Assembly: GCF_963678635.1 (NCBI RefSeq)
Contig: NC_087067.1
Span: forward strand, 990,001-1,054,000
DNA: 64,000 nucleotides
DNA from: Symsagittifera roscoffensis
Taxonomy: Eukaryota > Xenacoelomorpha > Acoela > Convolutidae
Reading direction: 5' to 3'
Part shown: piece after piece, positions 52,374-62,472 of the stretch
How positions within the stretch are numbered: the stretch's first letter is position 1
How the letters are laid out: each line of letters begins with the position of its first letter
The notes under the pieces: model-generated
What the model was told of the DNA's origin: nothing
Database searches by the model: none
The model's input: only the letters and a program-made list of their open reading frames with translations
Translations under genes and position numbers: made by a program

Positions 52374-52440
52374 TTTGAAAAAGTTTTGTCTAAATTCTAA
52401 TCTATATTTGGTTAATTCTAAGCTATTAAGGTCTTATTCG

Positions 52441-52458
52441 AGAATTATGGTAGCACCA
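52441..52458 (-). other. Primer-binding site of element 2
   Basis: TGGTGCTACCATAATTCT on the coding strand, two bases after the LTR, differing at two positions from element 1. Confidence 0.6.
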
Positions 52459-52460
52459 GA

Positions 52461-52870
52461 TGAGTTATGACTGATGTGGTTAACTCATAGAGTAATTTAG
52501 GATAGGGTACACCGTCTGCTCGTCACGCTATCTTATTTTCGGCCGGATAGATTCGTGCAACTTCTTAGTCTAATACCGATCCTAATCTTACTCTTATACT
52601 TACTAGTCTCAGGGTGTTTAACTAGTCTCTGCTAGGCTCAATAGATCTAGGGTATACTGGTTTATTGCGGCTGCTGAAGTTCTCTTGGAGAGGTAACTAA
52701 TTTCTAAGTTAATTTCAAATCTCTCTGGTGCTGAAATTACAAGTAATTTCAGCACTTACAAATAAGTGGGTTGTTAATTAGATGGATTATGATTGGTTAA
52801 TATTAAATATTTTACAGTGGTAAAATATCCAATTTATCCAATTATAAAATGTAGTTTAGATCAGGTTCCA
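52461..52870 (-). repeat. 5' LTR of element 2
   Basis: 410 bp, followed on the plus strand by the ATAT duplication at 52871-52874. Confidence 0.93.
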
Positions 52871-52874
52871 ATAT

Positions 52875-53882
52875 AATCGATTTCTTGGTCCAAATTTGCA
52901 ATAATTATAGAGTTTATATGAAATCAACTTGGAAAACAATTTTTCAACATAATCGATTTTTAGCCAGAAAGCTAAGCGATTAATTTCTACCTTAAGATTG
53001 ATTAATCAAAAAGAACGAAACGAGTTTTGAAATCATAAAAAAGAGTCAAAGATAAGTTTTTTTTCACAAATGTTTTTGGTTTAAATCTGCCTTTAGATTA
53101 AAACTCTGCTCAAAAATTTAAACAAAACTTTTTCCACACATTGAGTTTTCTTATTTGCATCATCTATGCAAACTTTTTGGACCTTCTCAATTTATTCTTG
53201 TTTATGTAAATATTGCCCTGCAAGTTTCAAGAAGTGCGCATTTGTGCAACTAAGTTCGTTGAAAGAAAATAACGAAAGATTCACAAATCTAAATATCTAA
53301 AAAAAAGCAGCACCTGTGAATAATTTGAACAAAATTGTGCAATTTGCTCATCGTCTGATATGAATTATTAATACAAGAATATATTAACAAAAGTAACTTG
53401 TTTCCGTAGTTTCGCCAAAATTCTGCTGCCGCAGTGCTATTCATAGAAATCCTATTTTATTATAATGTACCCGATGTTGCTCAAAGTCCTCAAACTATTT
53501 ATTCGAGTAGCGATCTTTTTCGCTTTCTGCAGTTGGTTCTTTTCCAGTTTTATTGACCCCACATAATAATTTCAAAATCCAAAAAATGGTTCAAAATTTA
53601 CGGTGCTTGAGACGCCAGCGTTTTTGAAGAAAGTATATTTCCGAGGATGTGTTTTAATTTCAAAAAAAGTAGGGGTTTAATTGGAAAAGAACCTCTCTGT
53701 CAAGGGGGGGCCTCCTCCTCTTTATCTCCGACTGAATGGGTCGATTTGCCCTACATTCTCACCTATTCGCCCAACTCAGTAAGCAGTTTTTGTTTTTGTT
53801 TGATGGTTTCGTTTGATGTAGAAAAAGCTGGATTTCGTTTTTTGAAGACAATGAGATGATGCCTCGGAGCACGGGAGGATTT
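52875..53882. other. Host DNA between elements 2 and 3, no gene called
   Basis: About 1 kb, AT-rich. A more GC-rich patch (53680-53780) is open on the plus strand and has exon-like borders on either strand, but I cannot support an exon. Confidence 0.4.
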
Positions 53883-54292
53883 TGAGTTAGGACCGATGTG
53901 GTTAACTCATAGAGTAATTTCGGATAGGGTACACCGTCTGCTCGTCACGCTATCTTATTTTCGGCCGGATAGATTCGTGCAACTTCTTAGTCTAATACCG
54001 ATCCTAATCTTACTCTTATACTATCTAGTCTCAGGTTGTTTAACTAGTCTCTGCTAGGCTCAATAGATCTAGGGTATACTGGTTTATTGCGGCTGCTGAA
54101 GTGCTCGGGAGAGTCCAACTAATTTCTAAGTTAAATTCAAATCTCTCTGGTGCTGAAATTACAAGTAACTTCAGCACTTACAAATAAGTGGGTTGTTAGT
54201 TAGATGGATCATGATTGGTTAATATTAAATACTTTACATTGGTAAAACATTTAATTTATCCAATCATAAAATGTAGTTTAGATCAGGTTCCA
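53883..54292 (-). repeat. 3' LTR of element 3
   Basis: 410 bp, closest to the LTRs of element 1. AATAAA lies at 54088-54083 on the coding strand. Confidence 0.93.
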
Positions 54293-55826
54293 CCCATCCG
54301 GGTTTTACAGAGTTTTTTAGAATAGTTCTTCTGCAATTCGAAGGATGGATGATGGACGTTTGTTTTTGGCGAACATCATAATTTTCTTCCGTTTCCTCTT
54401 TTGTTAGGGAAGTTCCAGGAAGCTGGAGTTAGAGACATAAGACGTTGTGTTCTTCTTGTGACAACGACTAAGTCTTCGCAACAAACTCAAATCTGATTTC
54501 AGAATGGTTGGCTATGTCAGGTTTTTCTGTTCTTCGGGGAGAACTTCTTTTGTGTCTGATCTAGCTTGGGAATGGCGTGGAGATTGTGCGTGGAGGGGAT
54601 GCCTGGTTACTCGGATCTGTACGTACACTTGGGTCATCGAGGTGGTCATTGGTCTAGTTCAATGAAGTCCTTTTCTGCGAGGTCAAGTCGTACTCTAAAT
54701 CCTTTGAGTTGTGATTGTGAGCGGCATATTGATTGTAGTTGGTCATTCTCTCTCGAGTGTAGTGGGGTCGTCTTGTCTTTTGATGTTCGTTCTTGGTGTT
54801 GTATTCTGATCTATGTATTGCATAAATGTAATTTACATTTTATAAAACATTTATTAGTTTAATATTTTTTAATTATGATTTTAGTTGTTTTCACAAAAGC
54901 TTTTTGTTTTAGTTCGGTTATTTTGAAGAGTTACTCACCCTTGAGTAGCTCTTATTAAAAATAGAGGTGTGGTCACAAAGCGTGGATGTAGCGCGGTGGG
55001 TTAGGCCGGCTATAGAGCATGCTCAGGACGTCCTTCCTGGTGGGTTAGGCCAGGAGTGGGAGTATGATTTCATGCGGTTTTTGTGAGGGGTCCTGTTATG
55101 TGACAACGTTTTATGTTGGGTTTGTTGTGGTTTTTCTTATGTCTTGTTGGTTATGTCCTTTTTCCAAAAAGTAAATTGTTCGTGGTATGGGTTTGTCTTT
55201 CGACTTTTTTGTGTTTTATTATTTCTTTCTTAGACTTTATAATAGTCTTCAAAAGAATAAATTATCCAGTTTTAAACTGGGTTAATCCGGTTTGGGTACC
55301 GTTGGTTTCCTTTTCTTAGTCATGCTGTTATTCTATGATTTGTGGTATTTAGTAAGCTGCGTTGGTTAGTTTTGTTTAGTATATGATTCCTTTCCAACCG
55401 GGTTAAAGGAAAGTTTGAAACATGTTATTATATGTTAGAGTTGTTGAGTGTGAAAACTTGAAACTGAAATTCATTATTTTAAACAATTCTTCGTGGGCGA
55501 GCTGTGCGAGTGTGGATAGAATTTCTGTGCGAATGAATGAAAATATCAAAAGGTTAGTACTGCAATTGCATTTTATTAATTTACTGCATAGAATTTGGAA
55601 ATTTACTGCTAGTTATGGGGGAATTTTAAGTTACAAATTTTCATTATAATTAGATTTACTGCTTGTGGGGAAAATTTTAGAAATGAATTTACTGCATTGG
55701 TATTAAATTTATAAATTTATAAGTGTAAGAGATTAATAGAATTGTTGAAGTCTGTTTGATGAAATTTGCGATCTTTATTTGTTTTTTGTGGTTTTTGTAG
55801 GTGATCGTCGGATGAAGGCTAAAAAT
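54293..55826 (-). other. Element 3 3' untranslated region
   Basis: Collinear with element 1, including the GC-rich block at 54966-55060 and the CCAGTTTTAAACTGG dyad near 55266. No conserved coding-strand ORF. Confidence 0.6.
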
Positions 55827-55905
55827 CTAAGGAAAACATGGATAAAGTATGGTGAGTTTTTTAATATTTCAATTAGTTAGTTATATTCATTCAATTCATA
55901 CTTAC
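55827..55905 (-). other. 79-nt intron in the 3' UTR of element 3
   Basis: CAG|GTAAGTATG directly after the ORF601 stop, TAACTAAC as branch box, TTTCCTTAG as acceptor. Confidence 0.6.
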
Positions 55906-55908
55906 CTG

Positions 55909-57714
55909 TTAGTCGTCGGGGAAAAAACCGTGGGGGAAGATGTCGTGAATTAGTTCTGAAGTTGTTAGTAGTTTAGCTAAGATGCGGATGATATTTTTAG
56001 TCTGAAGCAGTGGCCAAAGCAATTGAAGTGCCTTAATGGTGGTTAGTTCTTCAGTGCCAACTGCAAACTCATAAGGTGTGTTTTGGATTAGATTATATAA
56101 TTTGTGATTGAATTTAGTGTTGTGGATGAATTCTAAAATTGGGATTTCTATAGGTTGTACAAACTCGTGCGGGATAAGGAAGGGTCGGGATTCTTCGGCG
56201 TTGAAGGTCTTGGTGATGGGACAGAAGATGTACATTTGGGTTATGGGATCATAATTGCGAAGAATACCATGAAGGTTAGTATCTTTAATGCAATATGTGA
56301 AATTTAGGAAAAATGGTGAAGTGTATTTGGAATTAAGGAATTGAAAACGATGGTGTGGTTGTCTAGAGGGTGTGTGTAGGTCAAAGTGATTTTGGATGAA
56401 GCGATAATAACTATATGTGTGGGTTTGTTTAGTGCGCAACATAATATCGTGTGAGCAGTGTAAATCTCTTTCGTGTGGTGCAAGGAAATGAAAGGTTAGT
56501 GAAAATATTTGGAAGCGTTCTTTAAAACTTTCGTATGCTTGTGTGTCTGTTAGTGCTTCTGAAATAATGTGATCAAACTTTCGGTCGAAGATGTTTAGTG
56601 TAAATATATATGGTGTCTTGATGAAAAATTTCTCGGTAATTTGTGGATTAGCGAAGCGATCGTCGTCTAAGAATTGATCTTGGTTAGCTCTGATGATGTT
56701 GTGATCATAGTATTCGAGTGTATATTCGTTAGCTCTAGGTGCAGTGTGTGTTTTTAGTGATTTTTTATATCCAACGTAAGTAAATTGTCTAGCGGTTAGT
56801 GGTGTAGTGAGTCGATATAGCATGTCCGTATTTCGCTCTATATCGATGTGAGTGTTAGATAAAGGTAAGCAAAGAGGATTAGTAAAATGATAATATGAGG
56901 TCCAAGAGAGAGTGGGCATTAAAACATATTCATCTACAAAGTTGCGTGTTTCGTTAGTGTCGTGGGGGGTGTTTAAGGTGTATTGTGGGAATGAGGGTAA
57001 GGTGATGGCTAAAAATTCTTTTGTGTTAGTATGCTTGGGGTGGTTGATGTATTCACGGGCTGTTCCTGGTTTTGCTGGGAAAGGATGGTTGGGGAACTTT
57101 CTTTTAAAAGTGCGGTAAGCTCTATTAGTGTTGAGTGAAGATTCAGTTGATGTGGATGATGGTGCTAATGATTCAGTATAATTTGAAGAGGGTGTAGGGG
57201 TAGGGGGGTTGGATGAATTTATTGTGGAGGAGATTTGGTTTATGGTTGGGGTATTAAGGTGGTAGGGTTGTTGTTGAAGGGTAATAAAATTATCTAGCTC
57301 TGGGGAGATTCGGGGGGTGTCTGGAGAATGAGAGGATTGGTCAGAATGGTATGAGGAGTAGGTTGGGGTAACTTGGGAAGCATAAGAGGGTGTGGGAGTG
57401 ATTGGGTCAGGGTTATTGGATAATATGGGTTGAAAAGGGGGTTGAGAAAAATTAGAAGAGTTATGGAAATTATTGGATGGGGATGGTTCTGAGTCGGCGA
57501 ATTCATCGGGGGTTTCAATATTCGGGTTATTGAGTTGTGAGATGGAATATAAAACTGAGATGTGTGAATTAGTGTCGGAATTCATGCCTGATGTTACATT
57601 ACTAGGTGAAAAATCGGGTGGCGGAAAAGCAAAAAGTGGTATTATTGGGATTGGAGAGGTAAGATTGGTTGGGTGGGAATTTGATCGGTGTAGTGATCCA
57701 AGTTGGCGGCTCAT
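55909..57714 (-). CDS. ORF601 of element 3 (601 aa, intact)
   Basis: Same length as in element 1 with roughly twenty substitutions and no indel. The same Ser/Pro/Thr/Asn-rich N-terminal part and Phe/Tyr/His-rich C-terminal part are seen. The ATG overlaps the env stop as ATGA (57714-57711). Retention of the full frame in a copy that has lost integrase suggests either recent insertion or that this protein is useful in trans. The family is not recognised. Confidence 0.85.
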   Translation of the reverse strand: MSRQLGSLHRSNSHPTNLTSPIPIIPLFAFPPPDFSPSNVTSGMNSDTNSHISVLYSISQLNNPNIETPDEFADSEPSPSNNFHNSSNFSQPPFQPILSNNPDPITPTPSYASQVTPTYSSYHSDQSSHSPDTPRISPELDNFITLQQQPYHLNTPTINQISSTINSSNPPTPTPSSNYTESLAPSSTSTESSLNTNRAYRTFKRKFPNHPFPAKPGTAREYINHPKHTNTKEFLAITLPSFPQYTLNTPHDTNETRNFVDEYVLMPTLSWTSYYHFTNPLCLPLSNTHIDIERNTDMLYRLTTPLTARQFTYVGYKKSLKTHTAPRANEYTLEYYDHNIIRANQDQFLDDDRFANPQITEKFFIKTPYIFTLNIFDRKFDHIISEALTDTQAYESFKERFQIFSLTFHFLAPHERDLHCSHDIMLRTKQTHTYSYYRFIQNHFDLHTPSRQPHHRFQFLNSKYTSPFFLNFTYCIKDTNLHGILRNYDPITQMYIFCPITKTFNAEESRPFLIPHEFVQPIEIPILEFIHNTKFNHKLYNLIQNTPYEFAVGTEELTTIKALQLLWPLLQTKNIIRILAKLLTTSELIHDIFPHGFFPDD

Positions 57715-60329
57715 CGTGGGCTAAAAAAATGATTATTTTGAGACTGAAAAGCGGTGGTATGGGGTTGTTCAATAATTTGTTCATAAGTATTATCATCTTG
57801 TGACTGGTGTGTCATTATATGTTGGATGGGACTTTGTGATGTATTGAGTCGAAAATTTGGATTATGTGTGATGGCTAAATTTCGAAAATTTCGTGGGACT
57901 AGGGATAGTGGATGGTTATTTGGTAGGGGTGGTAATTGTGGTGCCGTTGGCGTTATGTCTACATTGTTATGTTCTTCGTCGTATGTATTTTGTCGTGTTG
58001 CTATTTTTGTGTTATATTCTTTTATTTGTGCGTCTAAAAGAATTTTGTTTATAGATGTAGAAAATATTCCAAAAAATCCTGCAAAGAGTATGCGTGCTAC
58101 GCTTGCTTGTCTGTTTACTTGTGTGTGTATAGCACATGTGTTGTAGATTCCTTTTAAAAGTGAGAAAAGAAATCCAATAAAGTTAAACATTGCGTATAAA
58201 ATAGTCAATTTTTCTAAGATGTAGTAGGGCCATCCTAGAAAATCGAGGATCTCATTTTTGAGTGTAACAAAGCTAAAAATGTTAATTGGTGATATATCTT
58301 GGGGACGGTATTTTTCACCGTTTAGATATATATAATCTTTAATGTCTTTAAAATATCCGCTATAGTCTTGCGTGTAGATATCGGCAAATCCTGCGGTTTC
58401 TGCAAGTTTGCGTAAATTTTGGTCTATTGATTGTCTTTGTATAGTGTCCATTTGTGTTAATAATTCTTGGAATTGTTGTGTTCTAATGTGATGTTGAATA
58501 TCTGATTTTGAATAGATTCCTATTGATTGTAAGTCTATATTTGGGTTTCGAGCAATAGCGCGAATGCTTTCTGGTGAAAATTTTTTGAGTGATTGCATTA
58601 ATGTGGGATATGGAGTGAGAAGATAATATTTATTTTCATCAGGGTTTAGTTGTACTACATTGTGGCTGTTTTCTGATCCACATGGGACTGCGGTATCCCA
58701 GAAATAGGTTCTTCGTGAAAGTGTATCCACGAAATGTACTTTATTCTTATAAAAGATAGGGATTCTTTTATAACATCGTTTATCTTCAAAAACGTATAGT
58801 GGTGATACTTTTTTAGTACAAGTATAAAACCATAAGATGTTTCCTTCATAGTCTAAAAAATTTGATCTATTTCCAGATAATAAGTATCCTGCATAGGGTA
58901 TTTTTAATACTGCTAGTGCAAGTGATTGTAATATTTGTGTTCGTTCTAATTCGCATAGTTGGTGTAGTGTTTCTAATTCGGAGAGTGACATTTCTTGAAA
59001 AATTCGGCTAATTGTATAATCTAGTTTCATATCTAAATGAATATCATAGTGGATATTACCGAAATATGTAGTATTCATTAGTGATAATTCTTGTAAGCGT
59101 GTGCTTCTGGTGTCATGGGGTTTTAGATGTCCACCAGGTTGTCCGTTGCTTTTTTCAAAATTAACTGGTATATAGGATGTTCCTTCGTTTAGAGGATGAC
59201 CTGTGGCATATGGGTCGATTTTTACTTTTCCAGTGGTCATGTCGAATCCTTTTTCGTATTCAACTAATATTTCAGAATATTGTGTTCTGTGAAGTGGATT
59301 CCTGTATTTACATGCAAGTTCTGTTTCTTGATATATTTGGAAACGTGTCAATTTGTTTTCTATATTGTCTATGTTTCTAAAATTAGAACTTAGTTTTCGT
59401 GATGGATGGACTTGTTCATATGGAATTGATTGTATAAAATATTTTTCGTGAAATTTTATCATACGAGCGTGTATTTTTGCTACTTGAAATGTTGTACATG
59501 TATCTTCGGGGAACCAAACAATTGTTGCTTGTGTTCTCGTTGTAGGGTCGCAATAACCTTGATCATTTTTACAAGGTAATCGGATTCCTTGATAGATCAT
59601 TGTATTATCTGATAAATCTCGTGTTAGTTGTATTTTTTCGAGTTGTATTTTCCAATCAAAAAACATTATTTCTTGGTATCCTTTATTTTTTGTGTCTGCT
59701 TTGCAGTTTGATGGGTCATTTATACCAATGTGTGGTATCCAATGTTTATCGTGTAGGTCATAGGTTAATCTTCCGTGTGCGCCGTTATACGGGTATTTTT
59801 CGTCTAGTTTTATATGTCCTTGGTGTCTTTCAAGTTGTGATTGATGTACAGAGTCTGGAAAAACTTGAAAATTAACTAACTTTCTTTGGGAGTTTTTATT
59901 TCGTGTGATGTTTAGTCTAAGTAATTCATTTTTACAATCGTCGGGATTGAGATGTAAAAGACGTTCTATATTACTTTGATAGAATGATTCATGGTCAAGT
60001 CGGTTTTTGTTTCCGTTCGAGACTTGTGAACAATGTACTTTCTTTTCGGAAAATGTTGCTGTGAATTTATAACCTGTAACTGTTGTTGCTCGGGCTTTTG
60101 AATAGAGTGTTGCTATTACATCTGTGGTTTCTATAGCTTGTGGTTCTGTTTCACATTGTGATACTTGATTTATTGCATATTTATGTAGTGTTTTTTGTTC
60201 ATTTTCTTCACAATCGTAATGTGTTACTAATAAATCTTGTGGTCCTGTACGAGGGGAAGGGTTTATGTTTTGATTTGAGATTACTAGAAAAGGGAGTTGG
60301 AGAAAAACTAATAATTTTAGAATATACAT
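57711..60329 (-). CDS. env: Envelope-like glycoprotein of element 3 (872 aa)
   Basis: Intact. Signal peptide at residues 1-18, the same cysteines and sequons as element 1, two C-terminal hydrophobic segments and a polar tail. It is two residues longer than in element 1 (an EKYPYN region near residue 180; element 1 has lost 6 nt here, since element 2 agrees with element 3). It overlaps ORF X by 13 nt and ORF601 by 4 nt. Confidence 0.75.
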   Translation of the reverse strand: MYILKLLVFLQLPFLVISNQNINPSPRTGPQDLLVTHYDCEENEQKTLHKYAINQVSQCETEPQAIETTDVIATLYSKARATTVTGYKFTATFSEKKVHCSQVSNGNKNRLDHESFYQSNIERLLHLNPDDCKNELLRLNITRNKNSQRKLVNFQVFPDSVHQSQLERHQGHIKLDEKYPYNGAHGRLTYDLHDKHWIPHIGINDPSNCKADTKNKGYQEIMFFDWKIQLEKIQLTRDLSDNTMIYQGIRLPCKNDQGYCDPTTRTQATIVWFPEDTCTTFQVAKIHARMIKFHEKYFIQSIPYEQVHPSRKLSSNFRNIDNIENKLTRFQIYQETELACKYRNPLHRTQYSEILVEYEKGFDMTTGKVKIDPYATGHPLNEGTSYIPVNFEKSNGQPGGHLKPHDTRSTRLQELSLMNTTYFGNIHYDIHLDMKLDYTISRIFQEMSLSELETLHQLCELERTQILQSLALAVLKIPYAGYLLSGNRSNFLDYEGNILWFYTCTKKVSPLYVFEDKRCYKRIPIFYKNKVHFVDTLSRRTYFWDTAVPCGSENSHNVVQLNPDENKYYLLTPYPTLMQSLKKFSPESIRAIARNPNIDLQSIGIYSKSDIQHHIRTQQFQELLTQMDTIQRQSIDQNLRKLAETAGFADIYTQDYSGYFKDIKDYIYLNGEKYRPQDISPINIFSFVTLKNEILDFLGWPYYILEKLTILYAMFNFIGFLFSLLKGIYNTCAIHTQVNRQASVARILFAGFFGIFSTSINKILLDAQIKEYNTKIATRQNTYDEEHNNVDITPTAPQLPPLPNNHPLSLVPRNFRNLAITHNPNFRLNTSQSPIQHIMTHQSQDDNTYEQIIEQPHTTAFQSQNNHFFSPR

Positions 60330-61453
60330 GTGTATGATAATCCTGAGTATGGATTATAAAATGTAATGTAGCCAATTGTGTTTTTGGTATATCTGTCGTA
60401 TTTGTATATTACTTCAGTAGTTATAAATGGTGGTGGTAGTGATTGAGCTGTTATGTTAGGTGGATTTAATGGGTAGGGATGTTGGGTAATATTGTTTAAC
60501 TTAACTGTGATTTCAAACTTTAATTGTAAACTGTTTTGTTGGAGTATTTGAATATTGTGATCACGGATATCGTTGTGAATATCTTGGCGATATTGTAATC
60601 TATTAAGTGCCCAGTTATGAAGGCGGTTACTTTCTTGATGTTGTCCAAATAATGGTGGAGGTGCTGTAAATGTATTCCAATCTAGTCTTAAAGGAATATT
60701 TATTGATGATTGTTCTCGATATCTGGCGTCGAGATTATTTGGAAAATTTAAGTTAAAAGGTGGTGGTGAAATCTGGCTTATTGATGGTGTTGATGGTAGT
60801 GATAATGTTTCTGGTAGTGATGAGGATGTTGTTGTATCCGTAGAAATATCTATGGGGTCATTGACTAAATTTGGTTCACCTTGTGTAAATGAATGTGTAG
60901 TCCAATATGGAAATCGTGATGTTTGGTTTGTGGGGTTGAAAGGATTTTCACGTATTTGCTCAGATGTTGGTGTTGAACCTAAGTAATCTGATGGTACGCT
61001 TGAGGTGCTACGTTGTGAAAGAAGCGTAGGGGTTTCTGGTAATATACCAATGGGGTTTTCTGGAGTGTTTTGTGATGGGGATTGAGGTATATCAAAATGA
61101 ACTCGGGGAGTTTGAAGATTTCTGTTTCGTCGAGGATGTATAATTTGTCTATTTATTTCGACTGTATTTTGGTTTTGACTAGAATTTCTTATTCTACTTA
61201 GTTCTTGTGGTAGTGTTGGGTATAGGTTATATGTTGGTTCGCTTAAAGGTGCTTGTCGTTGAACTGGTTCTAGTGGTTCTGATAAACGAGCATGTCGTTC
61301 TTCAAAAGTGTATGGATTGTCTTGAAAAGAAATTCGTGTAGATGTTTGAGGATTTTGAGTAGTTGAAGGTGGTGTTTGGTTATCTTGGGATGATGTCGGT
61401 GAAGACTGGTTCTGTGACTGTTGGGTAGCAATTTTTGATGGATTTTTGAATTG
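60317..61453 (-). CDS. ORF X of element 3 (378 codons, no ATG)
   Basis: Read codon by codon, this frame is open from after TAA (61456-61454) to TAA 60319-60317, the same length as in element 1, again with no ATG, TTG or CTG. Many differences from element 1 are at third positions. The candidate near-cognate start ATT in the AAA-ATT-GCT context is kept. It ends inside the first codons of env. The initiation mode is unknown. Confidence 0.7.
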   Translation of the reverse strand, partial: QFKNPSKIATQQSQNQSSPTSSQDNQTPPSTTQNPQTSTRISFQDNPYTFEERHARLSEPLEPVQRQAPLSEPTYNLYPTLPQELSRIRNSSQNQNTVEINRQIIHPRRNRNLQTPRVHFDIPQSPSQNTPENPIGILPETPTLLSQRSTSSVPSDYLGSTPTSEQIRENPFNPTNQTSRFPYWTTHSFTQGEPNLVNDPIDISTDTTTSSSLPETLSLPSTPSISQISPPPFNLNFPNNLDARYREQSSINIPLRLDWNTFTAPPPLFGQHQESNRLHNWALNRLQYRQDIHNDIRDHNIQILQQNSLQLKFEITVKLNNITQHPYPLNPPNITAQSLPPPFITTEVIYKYDRYTKNTIGYITFYNPYSGLSYTCIF

Positions 61454-61458
61454 TTACT

Positions 61459-61647
61459 TTAGTGGGAAGGTTTATGTTTATTATAGTATTCTTCCAAAAA
61501 AAGAATTAGAAGGATTGTTGCTAGGGCAAATGTGAAGATTGCTTTCTTTATACATTTACATATTGTCAAAATGAGGGATGATAAAAATGTTATGAAAATT
61601 ACAAACAATAAAAAAATATCGGTTCTACTGAAAATTGTTCGTATCAT
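61459..61647 (-). CDS. M2 of element 3 (62 aa)
   Basis: Helix, CKCIKK loop, helix, polar tail, as in element 1. Changes are conservative (for example Ile to Phe, Phe to Leu). The ATG overlaps the M1 stop as ATGA (61647-61644). Confidence 0.65.
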   Translation of the reverse strand: MIRTIFSRTDIFLLFVIFITFLSSLILTICKCIKKAIFTFALATILLILFLEEYYNKHKPSH

Positions 61648-61874
61648 TTAGACAAGTTATATGACTCGTACCTGTGGATGTAATCAAGGGTTTTGGAAAG
61701 TTGGAGGAATAGTTCGAGTATAGTGTAGAAAATTAAAAAAATGTTACAAAAAATGATTAGGATTATTAGAAAAGATTCAAGTATATCAAAAAGAAATATT
61801 ATAAAGGTTTCAAGTATTGTAAAAAAATGTTTAAGATTTATAAGTATTTGAGTAACTGATTGAGAGAAGAGCAT
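61644..61874 (-). CDS. M1 of element 3 (76 aa)
   Basis: The same length and hydrophobic profile as in element 1, with about ten substitutions that keep hydrophobicity. The first gene of the post-pol cassette. Confidence 0.6.
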   Translation of the reverse strand: MLFSQSVTQILINLKHFFTILETFIIFLFDILESFLIILIIFCNIFLIFYTILELFLQLSKTLDYIHRYESYNLSK

Positions 61875-62472
61875 TCAAGAAATGATCTCTTTGTCGAATA
61901 TTTTTTTCTGTTTGAGGCGATTTTCAAGTGTGGTCGGATTATTTATTAGTTTTTTGACAAGTGGGTTGAGTTTTGTAAAAAATTGTTGGGGGCAATTTTC
62001 ATGGTGATTGGGAGGTCGTCTTTTTCTTTATTTTTGTTTGTCAAATGATCCGGGGTATGGTGAGATTTTTATACTTTAGGCTAATTAAAATGTTCATTTT
62101 GTTACTTTAGGCTAAGTTAACAAATTTGCTTTGGGGGTATTCGTGGTCTGAGTTGGGGAAATATTGTTGATCTTTGGGTTATTAGATAAGGGAGGGGTAC
62201 GGTATTATGGTGATATTTATTTTAGTTGTCAAGTTGGAGTGGTTTGCTTATTTTTGACCTGGAGGTCGTAAAGTTATAGTTATAGATGTGCCTGGAGTTC
62301 TATATGATTCGTCTAATTGGTCTTAGTTTGAGTTAGAGAAAGTGACGGATTGGATGAATCCTATTGGTCTATTTTGAACTAGAATTATTGCGTACTTGTC
62401 AGCATGTTATTTTGAAAAATGTAAATGAAAAATGATTTGAAGGTTTCAAGATAGTGAAGTATAATGTTAAAA
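61875..62472 (-). other. Spacer between pol and the env cassette in element 3
   Basis: Collinear with 24651-25250; no ORF. Confidence 0.5.

Larger units (their letters stand above)
36453..52874 (-). mobile_element. Element 2: decayed 16.4-kb copy with 4-bp TSD (body 36457-52870)
   Basis: LTRs at 36457-36866 and 52461-52870 (each 410 bp, about 97-98% alike by eye). ATAT precedes the left LTR and follows the right LTR, a 4-bp target-site duplication as expected for Ty3/gypsy. This is an older subfamily: LTRs and genes differ from elements 1 and 3 at many sites. Gag is mostly deleted, env, pol, ORF X, M1, M2 and ORF B carry stops or frameshifts, and the end of ORF601 is duplicated. ORF A alone stays intact. 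Confidence 0.93.
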